A stretch of 64,000 nt of DNA from CAWCHZ01 sp963795555 (GCA_963795555.1 CAWCHZ010000002.1:2170001-2234000), one strand, 5' to 3'. Counted from the first letter of the stretch, positions 1 to 9,250 are shown. Numbers and translations are program-made. Notes: a model not told the origin generated them from the letters alone.

Positions 1-71
1 GCGGGCGGGACCTTCCCTGGGCCCCGACGCTCGCGTCGCGCCGTCAGGCGCGCGCGTCCGCGGACGGCGCA

Positions 72-1844
72 TCAGCGCGCGCCGCCACGCGTCATCGCAT
101 TGGGTTGCCCGCGCAACCTGCGATGCACGGCCAGTGTCCGCTGCGAGGCGTTGCGGTCGAGGTACGGGCGCTCGGCGAGGAACGCACGTCCCTCGGCCTC
201 CGCCTCGTCCGCCGCGTAGCCCGCGGCGACCGGCGCCATTCGATGTCCGATCGGCAGCGCGTCCACGATCCCCAGCCGCCAGCCGTGCTGCTGGGCGAGC
301 GCCGCCCAATGGGCATCCAGCCCCCAGCCCATCCGCAGATCCGGGAACGGCAGCAGCGTCGCGAACGTGTCGGCGCGCAGCAGCGTCACCGGGCCGATCT
401 CGACGAACGCCGTCTCGCGCACGAGGCTGCCGGGACGGCGTCGCGTCAGCGGCCAGGCGGCGTGCGAGTCGAAGCGGTGCGCGGGCTGGGCGAGCGCCAA
501 ATCGAAGCGCTCGGCGAGGTGGATCAGGCCGTCGAGGAAGCCCTGGGGAAGCTCGACGTCGTCATCGACGATCAGCAGCCAATCGGGGGCCGCGTTGACC
601 TGCTGCGCGAGCGCGGCGTTGAGCCGCTCGAACTTGCCGACGCCCGGCAGCGCGCGAATGATCGCGACCCGGATGTCGTGCCGCGAACGCTCCAGCTCCC
701 GCCGCGCGGCGGCCATCGTGGCGGCGTGGTCGAGGCGCTCGATGCCGAGCACGAGCAAGCGGCGCCGTGGCGGGGCAGTGGCGGCCGCCCGCGCCAGCCG
801 ACGGCGCTGGCCGCTGGCGATCGCGAGCGCATCGGCAATGAGATCGCGCATCCGGGCGGAGGCGACTGCCCGGCGTCCGCTGATCGTGCCGCGCGTTCCA
901 GAGAGGAAGTCGGCGGCGGTGTGCGTGCCGGCACGTGCATGTCCGGACGGCTGGGCGGCTCGGTGCGCCGCGGCCGCCGCTGGTGCATCCGGCGCCGGGC
1001 GGGGTGCGAGCGCCTCCAACAGGCGGCCCGCCGCCGCGGCCGTCATCACGACGCCGTTGGCGCAACGCCAGCGTGCCATGTGCCAGACACAACCAACGAG
1101 CGTGCGCAGCTCGCCGCGCAGCGGCGGCGCATCGCCCTTGCGCCGCGCGAAGCGCCGGCTGTTGCGCCCGCGCCGGTAGGCGGCGGCGCAGAGCGCGCCC
1201 AGGCGGGCATCGGCGCCGGCACGTCGGTGGGCCAGCCCGGCGGCCGCGATGTAGCGGATCCGCCCACCCGCGGCGCGGTGGCGGCGCTGCCACTCCTCCT
1301 CGTCACCGTAGATCTCATACGAGGCGTCGAACGGGCCGACACGCTCCAGCGCCGCGCGGCGGATCGCCATGTTCGCGCTCCAGACGAACGGCGCGTCGCG
1401 ATCGGCACGCCCCAGGTCGAGCGAGGTGATCGGCAGCGGCTCGCGCCCACAGTCGTGCCAGCGACGGCTGTCCGAGCGCTCCAAGCGCGGAGTGATCGGG
1501 CCGCCGAAGACGTCGACATCCGGGTGCGCGGCGGCTGCGTCCAGCAGGGTGGCGAGCCAGCCCGTTGGCACCTGCACGTCGTCGTCGACGAGGACGACGA
1601 GTGGGGCATCGCTGGCGGAGATGCCGCTGTTGCGTGCGGCGTTGGGTCCGAGCGGGGTGGGATGTGGCAGGTAGCGCGCGCCGTGGCGCTCGACGACCGC
1701 ACGGGTGGCGGCATTGGCGCCGTCATCGACCACGATCACCTCCGCACCGGCGGTCTGCGCCTGCGGCGCGATCGACTCGAGCGTCGTGTCGAGATAGTCG
1801 GGCCGGCTGCGCGTGGGGATGACGATCGTGGCGACGGTTGTCAC
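72..1844 (-). CDS. Two-domain family 2 glycosyltransferase
   Basis: Probable surface-glycan glycosyltransferase of about 590 residues, starting at GTG 1844; the frame is open further upstream, but that part is low-complexity Arg/Pro and the GT fold begins right at this start. The N-terminal GT-A domain has VIPTRSRP at the start, VVDDG near residue 40 and a DDD metal-binding motif near 87-89. An Ala/Arg-rich linker leads to a second GT-A-like half with LIVDDDVELP near residues 425-433. So two sugar-nucleotide sites may sit in one chain. It is divergent from the next glycosyltransferase. Donor and acceptor are unknown; the second domain could be a degenerate copy. Confidence 0.8.
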   Translation of the reverse strand: MTTVATIVIPTRSRPDYLDTTLESIAPQAQTAGAEVIVVDDGANAATRAVVERHGARYLPHPTPLGPNAARNSGISASDAPLVVLVDDDVQVPTGWLATLLDAAAAHPDVDVFGGPITPRLERSDSRRWHDCGREPLPITSLDLGRADRDAPFVWSANMAIRRAALERVGPFDASYEIYGDEEEWQRRHRAAGGRIRYIAAAGLAHRRAGADARLGALCAAAYRRGRNSRRFARRKGDAPPLRGELRTLVGCVWHMARWRCANGVVMTAAAAGRLLEALAPRPAPDAPAAAAAHRAAQPSGHARAGTHTAADFLSGTRGTISGRRAVASARMRDLIADALAIASGQRRRLARAAATAPPRRRLLVLGIERLDHAATMAAARRELERSRHDIRVAIIRALPGVGKFERLNAALAQQVNAAPDWLLIVDDDVELPQGFLDGLIHLAERFDLALAQPAHRFDSHAAWPLTRRRPGSLVRETAFVEIGPVTLLRADTFATLLPFPDLRMGWGLDAHWAALAQQHGWRLGIVDALPIGHRMAPVAAGYAADEAEAEGRAFLAERPYLDRNASQRTLAVHRRLRGQPNAMTRGGAR

Positions 1845-1996
1845 GGGCGCAGCGGACGGTACACCGCGCGGGCGCCGAGCCGGGCGGGGGCGCGGAGACG
1901 GGCGGGGGCGCGGAGACGGCGTGGCAGGCGCGCCCGGTCTGACGCGATATCGTTCGCACGGCTGCCTAGCTGGCTTGTGATAAGTGCGTTCCCGCG

Positions 1997-2944
1997 ATGA
2001 CGACCGTCGTCGTGGCCATCTGCACCAATCGCGCTCCGGCCGACGTGCGGCGCTGCCTTGCGGCGCTGGTCGCCGAGGCGCCAGCAAGGCTGCTCCTCGT
2101 CACAAGCGGGCTCGATGCGGCGGCGGTTGCGGCGCATGAGCGAGCGGTCGGCCACGTCATCGCCGCGCGCCTTGCTCCCTGCTCGACCGCGGCCGGCGAA
2201 GGGCACATGTCCGCGACCGAGCCCTCGATCACCGTGATCGGCGAGCCGGAGCCGGGGCTGTCGCGCGCCCGCAACCGCGCCCTCGCCGCCTGCCGGGACG
2301 ACGAGGTGATCGCGTTCGTCGACGATGACGCGACCGTCGCGCCCGGGTGGCTGGCGCACCTGGGCGTCGCATGGGATGCCGCCGAGCCGGACGTCGCGTG
2401 CATTGGCGGGCGGATCCTGCCGCGCTTCATCGCGCCGCGGCCGGCTTGGTTGACGGATCGGCTGCTCGGCGTGCTCACCGTGCTCGACCTCGGTGACGAG
2501 CTGCGCGATCTCGACCCCACGATCACCACGGTCTACGGCGCGAACATCTCGTTTCGCTGCGGTGCGCTGCGACGTATCGGCGGGTTCGATCCCGCCTACG
2601 GGCACATTGGGGACAGGCTCTGGTTCTCCGACGAGGACGAGGCCCAGCGCGCGCTGGCGCGCGCTGGCCTGCGCGTGCGCTACGCCCCCCACGTGGCCGT
2701 CGCGCACGAGATGACGCCCGAGCGCCTGACGCCCCGAGCCCTGCTGCGACGGCGCTTTCGCTACGGGGCGAGCCTCGGGAAGCGCGGCGCCCGCCCGACT
2801 GGGACCGCGCTGCGCCAGCTGATCCGCAGCGCGCTCGGCGCGCCGCTGGCCGCGGCGCGCGGTGAGCGGTCGCTGGCGTTGGAGCGGGCGGTCAGGGCGG
2901 CCGAGAACGCCGGGGTGCTGGTGGCGCCGCTGGCGCGCCGGTGA
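1997..2944 (+). CDS. Family 2 glycosyltransferase
   Basis: A 315-residue GT-A enzyme, presumably cytosolic, transferring a sugar to a surface glycan. It shows PGLSRARNRAL near residues 86-96, a VDDDA metal site near 108-112 and a later DEDE acidic patch typical of GT2 acceptor/base regions. It starts at ATG 1997, and its stop shares four bases (GTGA) with the GTG start of the following GT4 gene, so the two are translationally coupled. The exact sugar cannot be read from sequence. Confidence 0.85.
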   Translation: MTTVVVAICTNRAPADVRRCLAALVAEAPARLLLVTSGLDAAAVAAHERAVGHVIAARLAPCSTAAGEGHMSATEPSITVIGEPEPGLSRARNRALAACRDDEVIAFVDDDATVAPGWLAHLGVAWDAAEPDVACIGGRILPRFIAPRPAWLTDRLLGVLTVLDLGDELRDLDPTITTVYGANISFRCGALRRIGGFDPAYGHIGDRLWFSDEDEAQRALARAGLRVRYAPHVAVAHEMTPERLTPRALLRRRFRYGASLGKRGARPTGTALRQLIRSALGAPLAAARGERSLALERAVRAAENAGVLVAPLARR

Positions 2945-4104
2945 TCCTCTTCCTGCACAACCGCTACCGCACCACCGGGGGGGAGGAGCGCGCCCTCGAG
3001 GATCTGCTCTGGCTGGCGCGCGAGCGGCTTGGCGAGCAGGCGGAGCTGCTGACGCGCGACTCGGCGACGCTGGGACGCGCTCGCGCAGCCGTGGCGCTGC
3101 TCGCCGGCGGGCTGGCGCCCGATGACGTCGGGGCTGCGGTGCGTCGGACGCGGGCGCGGGTGGTCCACGCCCACAACGTCAACCCCGCCTTCGGCTGGCG
3201 CGCCCTGGCGGCAGCGCGCGCCGCCGGCGCCCGCGTGGTGCTGCACCTGCACAACTACCGGCTCGTCTGCGCGGTGGCGACCTGCTTCACCCAGGGAGCG
3301 GACTGCACGCGCTGCCACGGCGCCAACACGCTGCCCGGCGTGCGCCTGCGCTGCCGCGGCTCGCTCCCCGAGGCGGCGGTGTATGGCTTGGCCCTATCCC
3401 TCTGGCAGCGGCGGCTCGTCGAGCAGGCCGACGTCGTCGTCGTGCCGAGCGCGTTCGCGCGACGGCGGCTGGGGGAGCTGGGGGCGCCGCTCGGGATGGC
3501 GCGGGGACAGGCAGCGCCGGGCGCGGCGCACCGGCCTCCCGTGGTCGTCGTCCCGCACGTCATGCGGGAGTTCACCGCAGCGTCAGCGGCGGCGGGCGGT
3601 CAGCACGCGCTTGTCGCCTCGCGGCTGGCGACGGAGAAGGGCGTCGAGCTGGCGATCGAGGCCTGCCGCGGCGCCGGAGTGCCGCTGGTGATCGCCGGAG
3701 ACGGGCCGCTGGCCGGAGAGCTGCGGGCACATGCCGCCGACGCCGAGGTGCGCTTCGTCGGCCGCGTCGACGGCGAGCGCCTGGCAGCGCTGCGCGCCGA
3801 GGCCGCGCTGGCGATCGTCCCGTCGCGCAGCGCCGAGACGTTCGGACTCGCCGCTGCCGAGGCGATGGCAGCCGGCGTGCCAGTGGTGGCCACACGCGTC
3901 GGCGCGCTGCCCGAGCTGGTGGACGACACCGGCTTGGTGGAGCCCGGCGACGTCGCAGCTCTCACCCGCGCGATCAAGACCCGCTACGGCGACGCGGCAG
4001 CCGGCCAGTATGGGATCGCGCGGGTGAGGGCGCTGTGCGCGCCAGAGGTAGTAGCCGAGCGCCTGGCCAAGGTGTACGAGCGGGCCGGAGTGGGCAGGGG
4101 CTGA
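2941..4104 (+). CDS. Family 4 glycosyltransferase
   Basis: A 387-residue GT-B enzyme with an N-terminal acceptor domain beginning ILFLHNRYR, and a C-terminal nucleotide-sugar domain carrying the retaining-GT E-x7-E signature (SAETFGLAAAEAMAAGVPVV). A cysteine-rich stretch (Cys 110, 115, 122, 125, 138) lies just after an HNY motif; this pattern occurs in a subset of GT4 enzymes and may bind a metal (inference). GTG start inside the preceding stop (GTGA). A hairpin follows the stop. Confidence 0.85.
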   Translation: MILFLHNRYRTTGGEERALEDLLWLARERLGEQAELLTRDSATLGRARAAVALLAGGLAPDDVGAAVRRTRARVVHAHNVNPAFGWRALAAARAAGARVVLHLHNYRLVCAVATCFTQGADCTRCHGANTLPGVRLRCRGSLPEAAVYGLALSLWQRRLVEQADVVVVPSAFARRRLGELGAPLGMARGQAAPGAAHRPPVVVVPHVMREFTAASAAAGGQHALVASRLATEKGVELAIEACRGAGVPLVIAGDGPLAGELRAHAADAEVRFVGRVDGERLAALRAEAALAIVPSRSAETFGLAAAEAMAAGVPVVATRVGALPELVDDTGLVEPGDVAALTRAIKTRYGDAAAGQYGIARVRALCAPEVVAERLAKVYERAGVGRG

Positions 4105-4112
4105 AGCGGCGC

Positions 4113-4132
4113 ATCGGCGATTGTCCGCCGAT
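4113..4132. terminator. Hairpin between convergent genes
   Basis: ATCGGCG and CGCCGAT form a 7-bp stem with a 6-base loop, in the 44-bp gap between the convergent GT4 and ABC-permease genes. A short TATTT tract lies 6 bases past it on the + side. It probably ends transcription in both directions. Confidence 0.45.
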
Positions 4133-4148
4133 CGTCGTATTTGTGGGC

Positions 4149-5489
4149 CTATCGCGACGCGGACGAGAACGCGATGATCTCGCGCAGCGCGACGCGCCGC
4201 CCGGTGCGCAGCACCGCTCGACGGTAAATCCCGGCGGCCAGTCGCGCGACGCCGACGGTGCAGATGACGGTGAGCAGTGCCGAGGCGACGAACTGCCACC
4301 AGCTGACCGCCTTGAGCCCCACCAGCACCGGCATCGCGAAGGGAGCGGTCGGCGGCAGGTAGGCGAGCACGTGGAAGAAGGTCGACGGGCTGCCCGAGCT
4401 GGCTGTCGTCAGGCCCATGATGTAACCGAGGATCATCGGCAGGGTGAGCGGCAGCACGAGAGCCTGCACCTGGTCCTGACGCTCTGCCATCGATCCGGCG
4501 GCGGCGTACAGCCAGCAGTAGAAGGCGTAGCCGAGCACCAACCACAGCAGGGTGCTCAGGACCAGCAGGGGAGCCGTGCCGTGCAGCAGGCTGGAGCCCA
4601 TCGCCTTGGCGAGGATCAGCGCGAACGCGACGATCAGGGTTGCCTGAGCGAAGACGACGACGCCGATCCCCAGCACCTTGCCGCCGAGCAGCTGAACGGG
4701 GCGAACAGCGGCCAGCAGCACCTCGACGACGCGACTGGCCTTCTCCTCCATCACCCCGATCAGCGTCCAGGTGTTGTATTGCGTCAGCATCAGGAACGTC
4801 AGGATCAGCCCGATCACCGAGGTCGATCGGGCGGGGCCCTTAGCGACGCCAGCCTGCAGGCTGCTCACCGGCAACGGCCTGGCACGGGCGAGCGTTTGCG
4901 CCTGCACCGGCGTGAGTCCGGCGGTCGCGACGGCCTGCGCGACGCCGAGCGTCCTGGCGGTCGCGCGGACCAGCTCGGCCGTCGTCGAGGCGTCGCTGGC
5001 GGCGATCGCCTTGTTCACCAGGATCTCGCGGCCGTCGACGATCGCTAGGTTGACGCGCCCCGCGCGCAAGTCGCTGCTCGCGCTCGCCACGCTCGCCTGC
5101 TCGACGAAGCGCACGCTGGTGCCGACGCTCCTCGCGGCAGAGACGACGGTCGCCTCGGCCGGCGCGGACAGCCCGCCAACGACGCCCACCGCCTGGCGGT
5201 GCGTGCCGCGCGTGAGCACGGGGATCACGATCGCGGCCGCGACGCCCGCGAGGATCAGCAGCGTCCCGACGCGGAAGACCCGTCCGCGCACGCGCTGGCG
5301 TATCTCACGCAGCGCCACGAGGCCGGTCGCGCTGCGGACCAGGTCGAGCGGGCCGCGCCAGACACCCCGTTCGGTGCGAGCGTCGCAGCCATGACGGTCG
5401 CCGCCGGCCCGACGGTGTCTCAGCCTGAACCACAGTCGCAGCACGATGAACACCGCGACGACCGCCACGATGTAGACACGTGGGCTCAC
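4149..5489 (-). CDS. ABC-2 type exporter permease (NatB-like)
   Basis: A 446-residue membrane subunit of an ABC-2 exporter. One helix lies at the extreme N-terminus, a second near residues 75-95, then a large extracytoplasmic domain of about 130 residues, and at least five helices in the C-terminal half. This is the layout of NatB/YhaP-type permeases for Na+, drugs or antibiotics. Its GTG start overlaps the stop of the ATPase gene (GTGA), so the pair is one transcription unit. Substrate unknown. Confidence 0.8.
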   Translation of the reverse strand: MSPRVYIVAVVAVFIVLRLWFRLRHRRAGGDRHGCDARTERGVWRGPLDLVRSATGLVALREIRQRVRGRVFRVGTLLILAGVAAAIVIPVLTRGTHRQAVGVVGGLSAPAEATVVSAARSVGTSVRFVEQASVASASSDLRAGRVNLAIVDGREILVNKAIAASDASTTAELVRATARTLGVAQAVATAGLTPVQAQTLARARPLPVSSLQAGVAKGPARSTSVIGLILTFLMLTQYNTWTLIGVMEEKASRVVEVLLAAVRPVQLLGGKVLGIGVVVFAQATLIVAFALILAKAMGSSLLHGTAPLLVLSTLLWLVLGYAFYCWLYAAAGSMAERQDQVQALVLPLTLPMILGYIMGLTTASSGSPSTFFHVLAYLPPTAPFAMPVLVGLKAVSWWQFVASALLTVICTVGVARLAAGIYRRAVLRTGRRVALREIIAFSSASR

Positions 5490-6409
5490 GCCAGCGCCTC
5501 GCGGAAGACCTCGGAGAGCCGGCGGCGCTCGAAGCTGAAGGTGGTCACGCGACCGGCCGCCATGGCCGCCCGCAGCACGGTGTCGCTGTCGACCAAGGGA
5601 TCGAGGACCAGCCTCACCGCGCCCCCGTCGACCTCGGAGATCGCCACGCCAGCAATCCGCCGTGCCCAGCCACCGTCGCGGTCGCCCTCGATCCGCACGA
5701 CCAGGCGACGCGAGCCGCCGGTCAGCAGCTCGTCGACGTCGCCGGTCACCACGAGCCGTCCGTGGTCGATGATCGTGACGGCCTCGCAGAGGTCCTCGAC
5801 GAGGTCGAGCTGGTGGCTGGAGAAGAGCACGCCGCGGCCGGCTCGGGCCTGCTCGACGAGCACCTGTCCGATTGCGTCGATGCCCGCCGGATCGAGGCCC
5901 GCCAGCGGCTCGTCGAGCACCAGCAGCTCCGGGTCGTGAACCAGCGCGGCGGCGAGCTGCGCGCGCTGCTGGTTACCGTGTGAGAGGGCCTCGACCTTGC
6001 TGTCGATCCGGTCGGCGATATCGAGGCGTTCGAGCCATGTCCGCGTCGCCGCGGCCGCCGCGGGCGCACTCATCCCGTGCAGCCGGCCCAGGTATTCGAT
6101 CTGCTCGCCGACGAGCATGGTGGGATAGAGGCCCCGCTCCTCGGGCATGTAGCCGAAGCGGCGCCGCTCGGCGGGGCCAACCAGGGCGCCGTTCCATCGC
6201 ACCGTGCCGCCGTCCAGATCGGTCAGGCCGAAGACCGCGCGCATCGCGGTCGTCTTGCCGGCACCGTTGGGGCCGAGGAAGCCGACCACCTGACCGGCGG
6301 GGACGGAGAACGAGAGGCCATCGAGCGCCGTGAGCGCTCCGTAGCGTCGGACCAGCCCATCGAGCTCCAGCAGGCCGGCGCCCAAGCCTTGTTCGGTCCC
6401 CGCCGTCAT
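5486..6409 (-). CDS. ABC exporter ATP-binding protein (NatA-like)
   Basis: A 307-residue ATPase energising the adjacent permease. Walker A GPNGAGKT near residues 46-53, an ABC signature variant LSHGNQQR near 142-149, and Walker B LLVLDEP near 162-168 are all present. The roughly 90-residue C-terminal extension after the ATPase core is typical of NatA/CcmA-type proteins. ATG 6409 is preceded by GAGGAA almost abutting the start. A CRISPR-like array lies just upstream but is not obviously related. Confidence 0.87.
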   Translation of the reverse strand: MTAGTEQGLGAGLLELDGLVRRYGALTALDGLSFSVPAGQVVGFLGPNGAGKTTAMRAVFGLTDLDGGTVRWNGALVGPAERRRFGYMPEERGLYPTMLVGEQIEYLGRLHGMSAPAAAAATRTWLERLDIADRIDSKVEALSHGNQQRAQLAAALVHDPELLVLDEPLAGLDPAGIDAIGQVLVEQARAGRGVLFSSHQLDLVEDLCEAVTIIDHGRLVVTGDVDELLTGGSRRLVVRIEGDRDGGWARRIAGVAISEVDGGAVRLVLDPLVDSDTVLRAAMAAGRVTTFSFERRRLSEVFREALA

Positions 6410-6481
6410 TTCCTCAGAGGGTTCGGGATCGCCTGCTCGTCGAGCACGCGCCTACGCTAGCGAGGTCGCAGCTTCCGAGTA

Positions 6482-6665
6482 CTACCCGAGGAGACACTTC
6501 CTCGGCTCCGTTGAGGCTGGAGTGCGCCTTCAGGAGTGCCCAGCCAGGGTGGCCAGTGACCGAGGAGACACTTCCTCGGCTCCGTTGAGGCAGGTCGTAG
6601 GCGTAGCGTGGTGAGGACAGGTCAGCGGTGTGACCGAGGAGACACTTCCTCGGCTCCGTTGAGGC
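6482..6665. CRISPR. Orphan three-repeat CRISPR-like array
   Basis: Three 36-bp repeats at 6482-6517, 6556-6591 and 6630-6665 are separated by two unrelated spacers of exactly 38 bp (6518-6555, 6592-6629). Copies 2 and 3 are identical; copy 1 differs only in three of its first four bases. Each repeat has an internal perfect inverted repeat CCGAGGA / TCCTCGG around a 6-base loop and ends GTTGAGGC, resembling the 3' handle of many type I/III repeats. The decay at the outer end of copy 1 would instead suit a leader on the right, so the orientation is open. No cas gene occurs in the window. Confidence 0.7.
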
Positions 6666-6914
6666 TTATGCGCTCCCCGCCGGTTGCAACGTCCACGTGA
6701 TCGAGGTGGATCAACGGTCCAACTCCAGGCAGGCTCGCTCCGCACCAGCGGCCTCCGCCGCGCTCTGCGACCTGAGCACGAAGTCATCGCCGCCACTCGA
6801 TGTCGGAAATGGGCTTGAGGGGCGAAGCCCGCGGCGCGTGCTGGAGGCGACCCGGCGAGGCAGCCTCCCGGATACCTGCGCCGTAGCTTTGGCGCCGGCT
6901 CCGCTTTACCCAGC
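6666..6914. other. Intergenic stretch without a recognisable gene
   Basis: I see no credible coding sequence here; the open frames show no family signature. It holds a possible decayed fourth CRISPR repeat at 6697 (10 of the first 12 bases match) and the hairpin at 6811-6830. Confidence 0.5.
6811..6830 (-). terminator. Candidate terminator of the sugar-nucleotide operon
   Basis: GGGCTT / AAGCCC is a 6-bp stem with an 8-base loop. On the minus strand it is followed by ATTTCC. It lies about 85 bases downstream of the epimerase stop at 6915. Confidence 0.35.
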
Positions 6915-7892
6915 CTAACTTTGGGGCTCGCCGGCGCCCTCGACCTCCCGCAGCCACGCCACCGTGCGCGCGAGCCCCTCGCGCACGCCGGTCCGCGCCT
7001 CCCAGCCCAGCACGCGGCGGGCCTTCTCGACCGACGGCCAGCGGCGCTGCACGTCGACCTCGAAGCTCGGTCGGTGCTCGAGCGCGAAGCGCTCGGGATC
7101 CAGCCCGCAGGCCTCCCAGATAAGGCGGGCGATCTGCGCGACGGTCAGCTCCTCGCCGGCGGAGATGTTGAAGTCTTCGTGCAGCCCCTCCGGCGCCGCC
7201 GTCGCCGTGACGATCCCATCGGCGATGTCGTCGACGTAGGTCAGGGTCCTGGTCTGCTCGCCGGAGCCGAAGATCTCGAGCGGCTCCTGGCCGGCCAGGC
7301 ACTTGCGGATCAGGTCCGGCACGGCGTGGGCGATGCCCGGCTCGGCGTCGGGCAGCTCGCCCGGCCCATAGGCGTTGAACGGGCGGCAGATCGTGTACGG
7401 CAGCCCGTGCTCGGCGTGCGCCGCGCGGCAGTAGACCTCGCCCGTCAGCTTCGAGAAGCCGTAGGCCGAGCGTGGGGTGGGGCAGTCGGGCAGATGCTCC
7501 TCGGGCGTGGGGAAGACCTGCGCGCGCTCGAAGACCATCGAGGAGGAGACGTAGGTGAAGCGCTGCACGTCATGGTCGAGCGCCGCGCGGATGACGGCGT
7601 TGTAGAGGGCGTTGTTCACCTCGGTCAGGGTGTGTGGCAGCTTGTGGAAGTTGGCGATCCCGCCGACGATCGCCGCCAGGTGGATCACGTGCGAGCAGCC
7701 GGCCGTCGCGCCGCGTGCCTGCTCCAGCTCACGCAGGTCGCCGGTGTGAACCTCACAGGCCGAGCGCATCCAGTCGGGCGCCGGACGCTGATCGGAGACG
7801 CGCACGTCGAAGCGCGGGTCATCCAGCAGTCGCCGCACGACCGCGGCGCCGATCGTGCCGGCGCCGCCGGTGACCAGCACGCGCTCGCTCAT
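6915..7892 (-). CDS. NAD-dependent nucleotide-sugar epimerase/dehydratase
   Basis: A 325-residue extended short-chain dehydrogenase acting on a nucleotide sugar in the cytosol. The NAD-binding TGGAGTIG lies at residues 8-15, and the catalytic Tyr-x3-Lys is YGFSK (Y144, K148). A later RTLTYVDDIADGI block is typical of the UDP-sugar epimerase group. I chose ATG 7892 because the Rossmann fold begins there; the frame extends upstream into the dehydrogenase gene. It is last in an operon with a UDP-sugar dehydrogenase and a WecG-type transferase. A UDP-glucuronate or UDP-glucose epimerase is possible. Confidence 0.82.
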   Translation of the reverse strand: MSERVLVTGGAGTIGAAVVRRLLDDPRFDVRVSDQRPAPDWMRSACEVHTGDLRELEQARGATAGCSHVIHLAAIVGGIANFHKLPHTLTEVNNALYNAVIRAALDHDVQRFTYVSSSMVFERAQVFPTPEEHLPDCPTPRSAYGFSKLTGEVYCRAAHAEHGLPYTICRPFNAYGPGELPDAEPGIAHAVPDLIRKCLAGQEPLEIFGSGEQTRTLTYVDDIADGIVTATAAPEGLHEDFNISAGEELTVAQIARLIWEACGLDPERFALEHRPSFEVDVQRRWPSVEKARRVLGWEARTGVREGLARTVAWLREVEGAGEPQS

Positions 7893-7968
7893 GCCGGTGC
7901 GCCCCGGCGGTCGCGCGGGGCAATCGTCTGGGGACGCGAGCGCCAGGCTCGCGCGGTCGGTCGCGCGC

Positions 7969-9240
7969 TCATGCCCGCAGCAGCGCGACCTCGGTCGCAT
8001 ATGCGAACACCTGGCCGCTGCCGAGCGCGTTCCAGGGGTCGACCAACAGGCAGTCCGCGCTCGTCGCGTCGCCGATCAGCTGCAGCGCCGCGGGGCTGCC
8101 GTAGTCGCTGTGGTTGGTGGCGACGACGACCGCGTCGGCGTCGCGCAGCGCGTCGGCGAGCGGCTGGGTGACGATGTCCACACCGCCCGAGGTCGGCACG
8201 AACGGATCGTGCACGGCGACGTCGGCGAGCTCGCGCTCGAGCAGGCGGATCAGCTTGTGCGACAGCGAGTCGCGATCGTCGTCGGTGTCGCGCTTGAACG
8301 CCAACCCGAGCACGGCGACCTTGCGGCTGGCCAGCGACCCCAGCCGGCGGCGCATCCCGTCGACCAGGAACGTCGGCACCGACTCGTTCACGCGCGAGAC
8401 GGCCAGCAGCATCCCCGGCCCGTAGGAGCGCTCCTCGGAGAAGGCGAAGTCCTTGCGCAGGCAGGTCCCGGCGGTCAGCCCAGGCTGGGCCATCCCGCCG
8501 CGCGGGTAGTCGCGGTTGATGAGCTCGATGACCTCGAAGACGTTGGCGCCGTGGCGCTCGCAGTCGATCATCAGCAGGTTGGGCAGCGCAAACTGCGTGT
8601 AGCGCAGGATGTTGGTCCAGATCTTGGCCAGCTCGGCCTGCGCCGGCGTCGTCTGCACGACCGGGCCGCCGAGCGTCGCGAACAGCTCGCCGACGCGCTC
8701 GCCGGAGGACTCGCCGACGCCGCCGACGATGCAGGGCAGCGTCGCGATCTCCTTCAGAAAGCGCCCGGCGGCGATCCGCTCAGGCGCGTGCGCGACGAAC
8801 AGCTCGCGCCCGACCGCAAAGCCGCGCTGCTTCTCCAAATAGCCGGCGACGAACTCGGTCGTGCCGGGCGCGATCGTCGAGCGCAGCGTGATCGCGTGGC
8901 CGGCGCGCAGGACGGGCAGCAGCGCGTCGAGCACCGAGCGGATGTCGCGCATGTCGATCTCGATGTGCGAGAACGACGGCGTGCCGAGGGTCAGCACGAT
9001 CTGGTCGGCCGAGGCGGCGTCGGTGACGCGCTCGCTCAGCGACAGGCGGCCGCTGCTGTGGACCTCGTCGAGCAGCTCCTGCGCTCCCGGCTCACGGAAG
9101 GGCATCTGCCCGGCCGCGATCGTCGCCAGGCGCTCGGGGTCGTTGTCGATGCCCAGCACCCGCAGGCCGCGCTGGGCGAAGCAGAGCGCGAGCGGCAGCC
9201 CGACACGGCCCAGGCCGATGATCGAGACGTCGGGGGGCAT
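7969..9240 (-). CDS. UDP-sugar 6-dehydrogenase
   Basis: A 423-residue NAD-dependent dehydrogenase that oxidises a UDP-hexose or UDP-N-acetylhexosamine at C6 to the uronic acid. The dinucleotide motif GLGRVG is at residues 9-14. The catalytic cysteine is C260 in AGTCLRKDF, which departs from both the usual UDP-glucose (SCFPKD) and UDP-ManNAc (HCIPVDP) forms. A C-terminal UDP-binding domain (VLGLAFKRDTDD) is present. ATG 9240 lies 10 bases after the WecG-type gene, so they are co-transcribed. That neighbour favours a UDP-ManNAc-type substrate (inference). Confidence 0.82.
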   Translation of the reverse strand: MPPDVSIIGLGRVGLPLALCFAQRGLRVLGIDNDPERLATIAAGQMPFREPGAQELLDEVHSSGRLSLSERVTDAASADQIVLTLGTPSFSHIEIDMRDIRSVLDALLPVLRAGHAITLRSTIAPGTTEFVAGYLEKQRGFAVGRELFVAHAPERIAAGRFLKEIATLPCIVGGVGESSGERVGELFATLGGPVVQTTPAQAELAKIWTNILRYTQFALPNLLMIDCERHGANVFEVIELINRDYPRGGMAQPGLTAGTCLRKDFAFSEERSYGPGMLLAVSRVNESVPTFLVDGMRRRLGSLASRKVAVLGLAFKRDTDDDRDSLSHKLIRLLERELADVAVHDPFVPTSGGVDIVTQPLADALRDADAVVVATNHSDYGSPAALQLIGDATSADCLLVDPWNALGSGQVFAYATEVALLRA

Positions 9241-9250
9241 GCCGCGCAGG

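Noticed and set aside
105..2000. Long + strand open frame of 631 residues
   Set aside because: It is antisense to the real glycosyltransferase at 72-1844; composition is Arg/Gly-rich with no family motifs, as expected in high-GC DNA.
6697..6734. Possible fourth CRISPR repeat
   Set aside because: Only the first 12 bases match well (10 of 12) and the spacer would be 31 rather than 38 bases; chance is likely.
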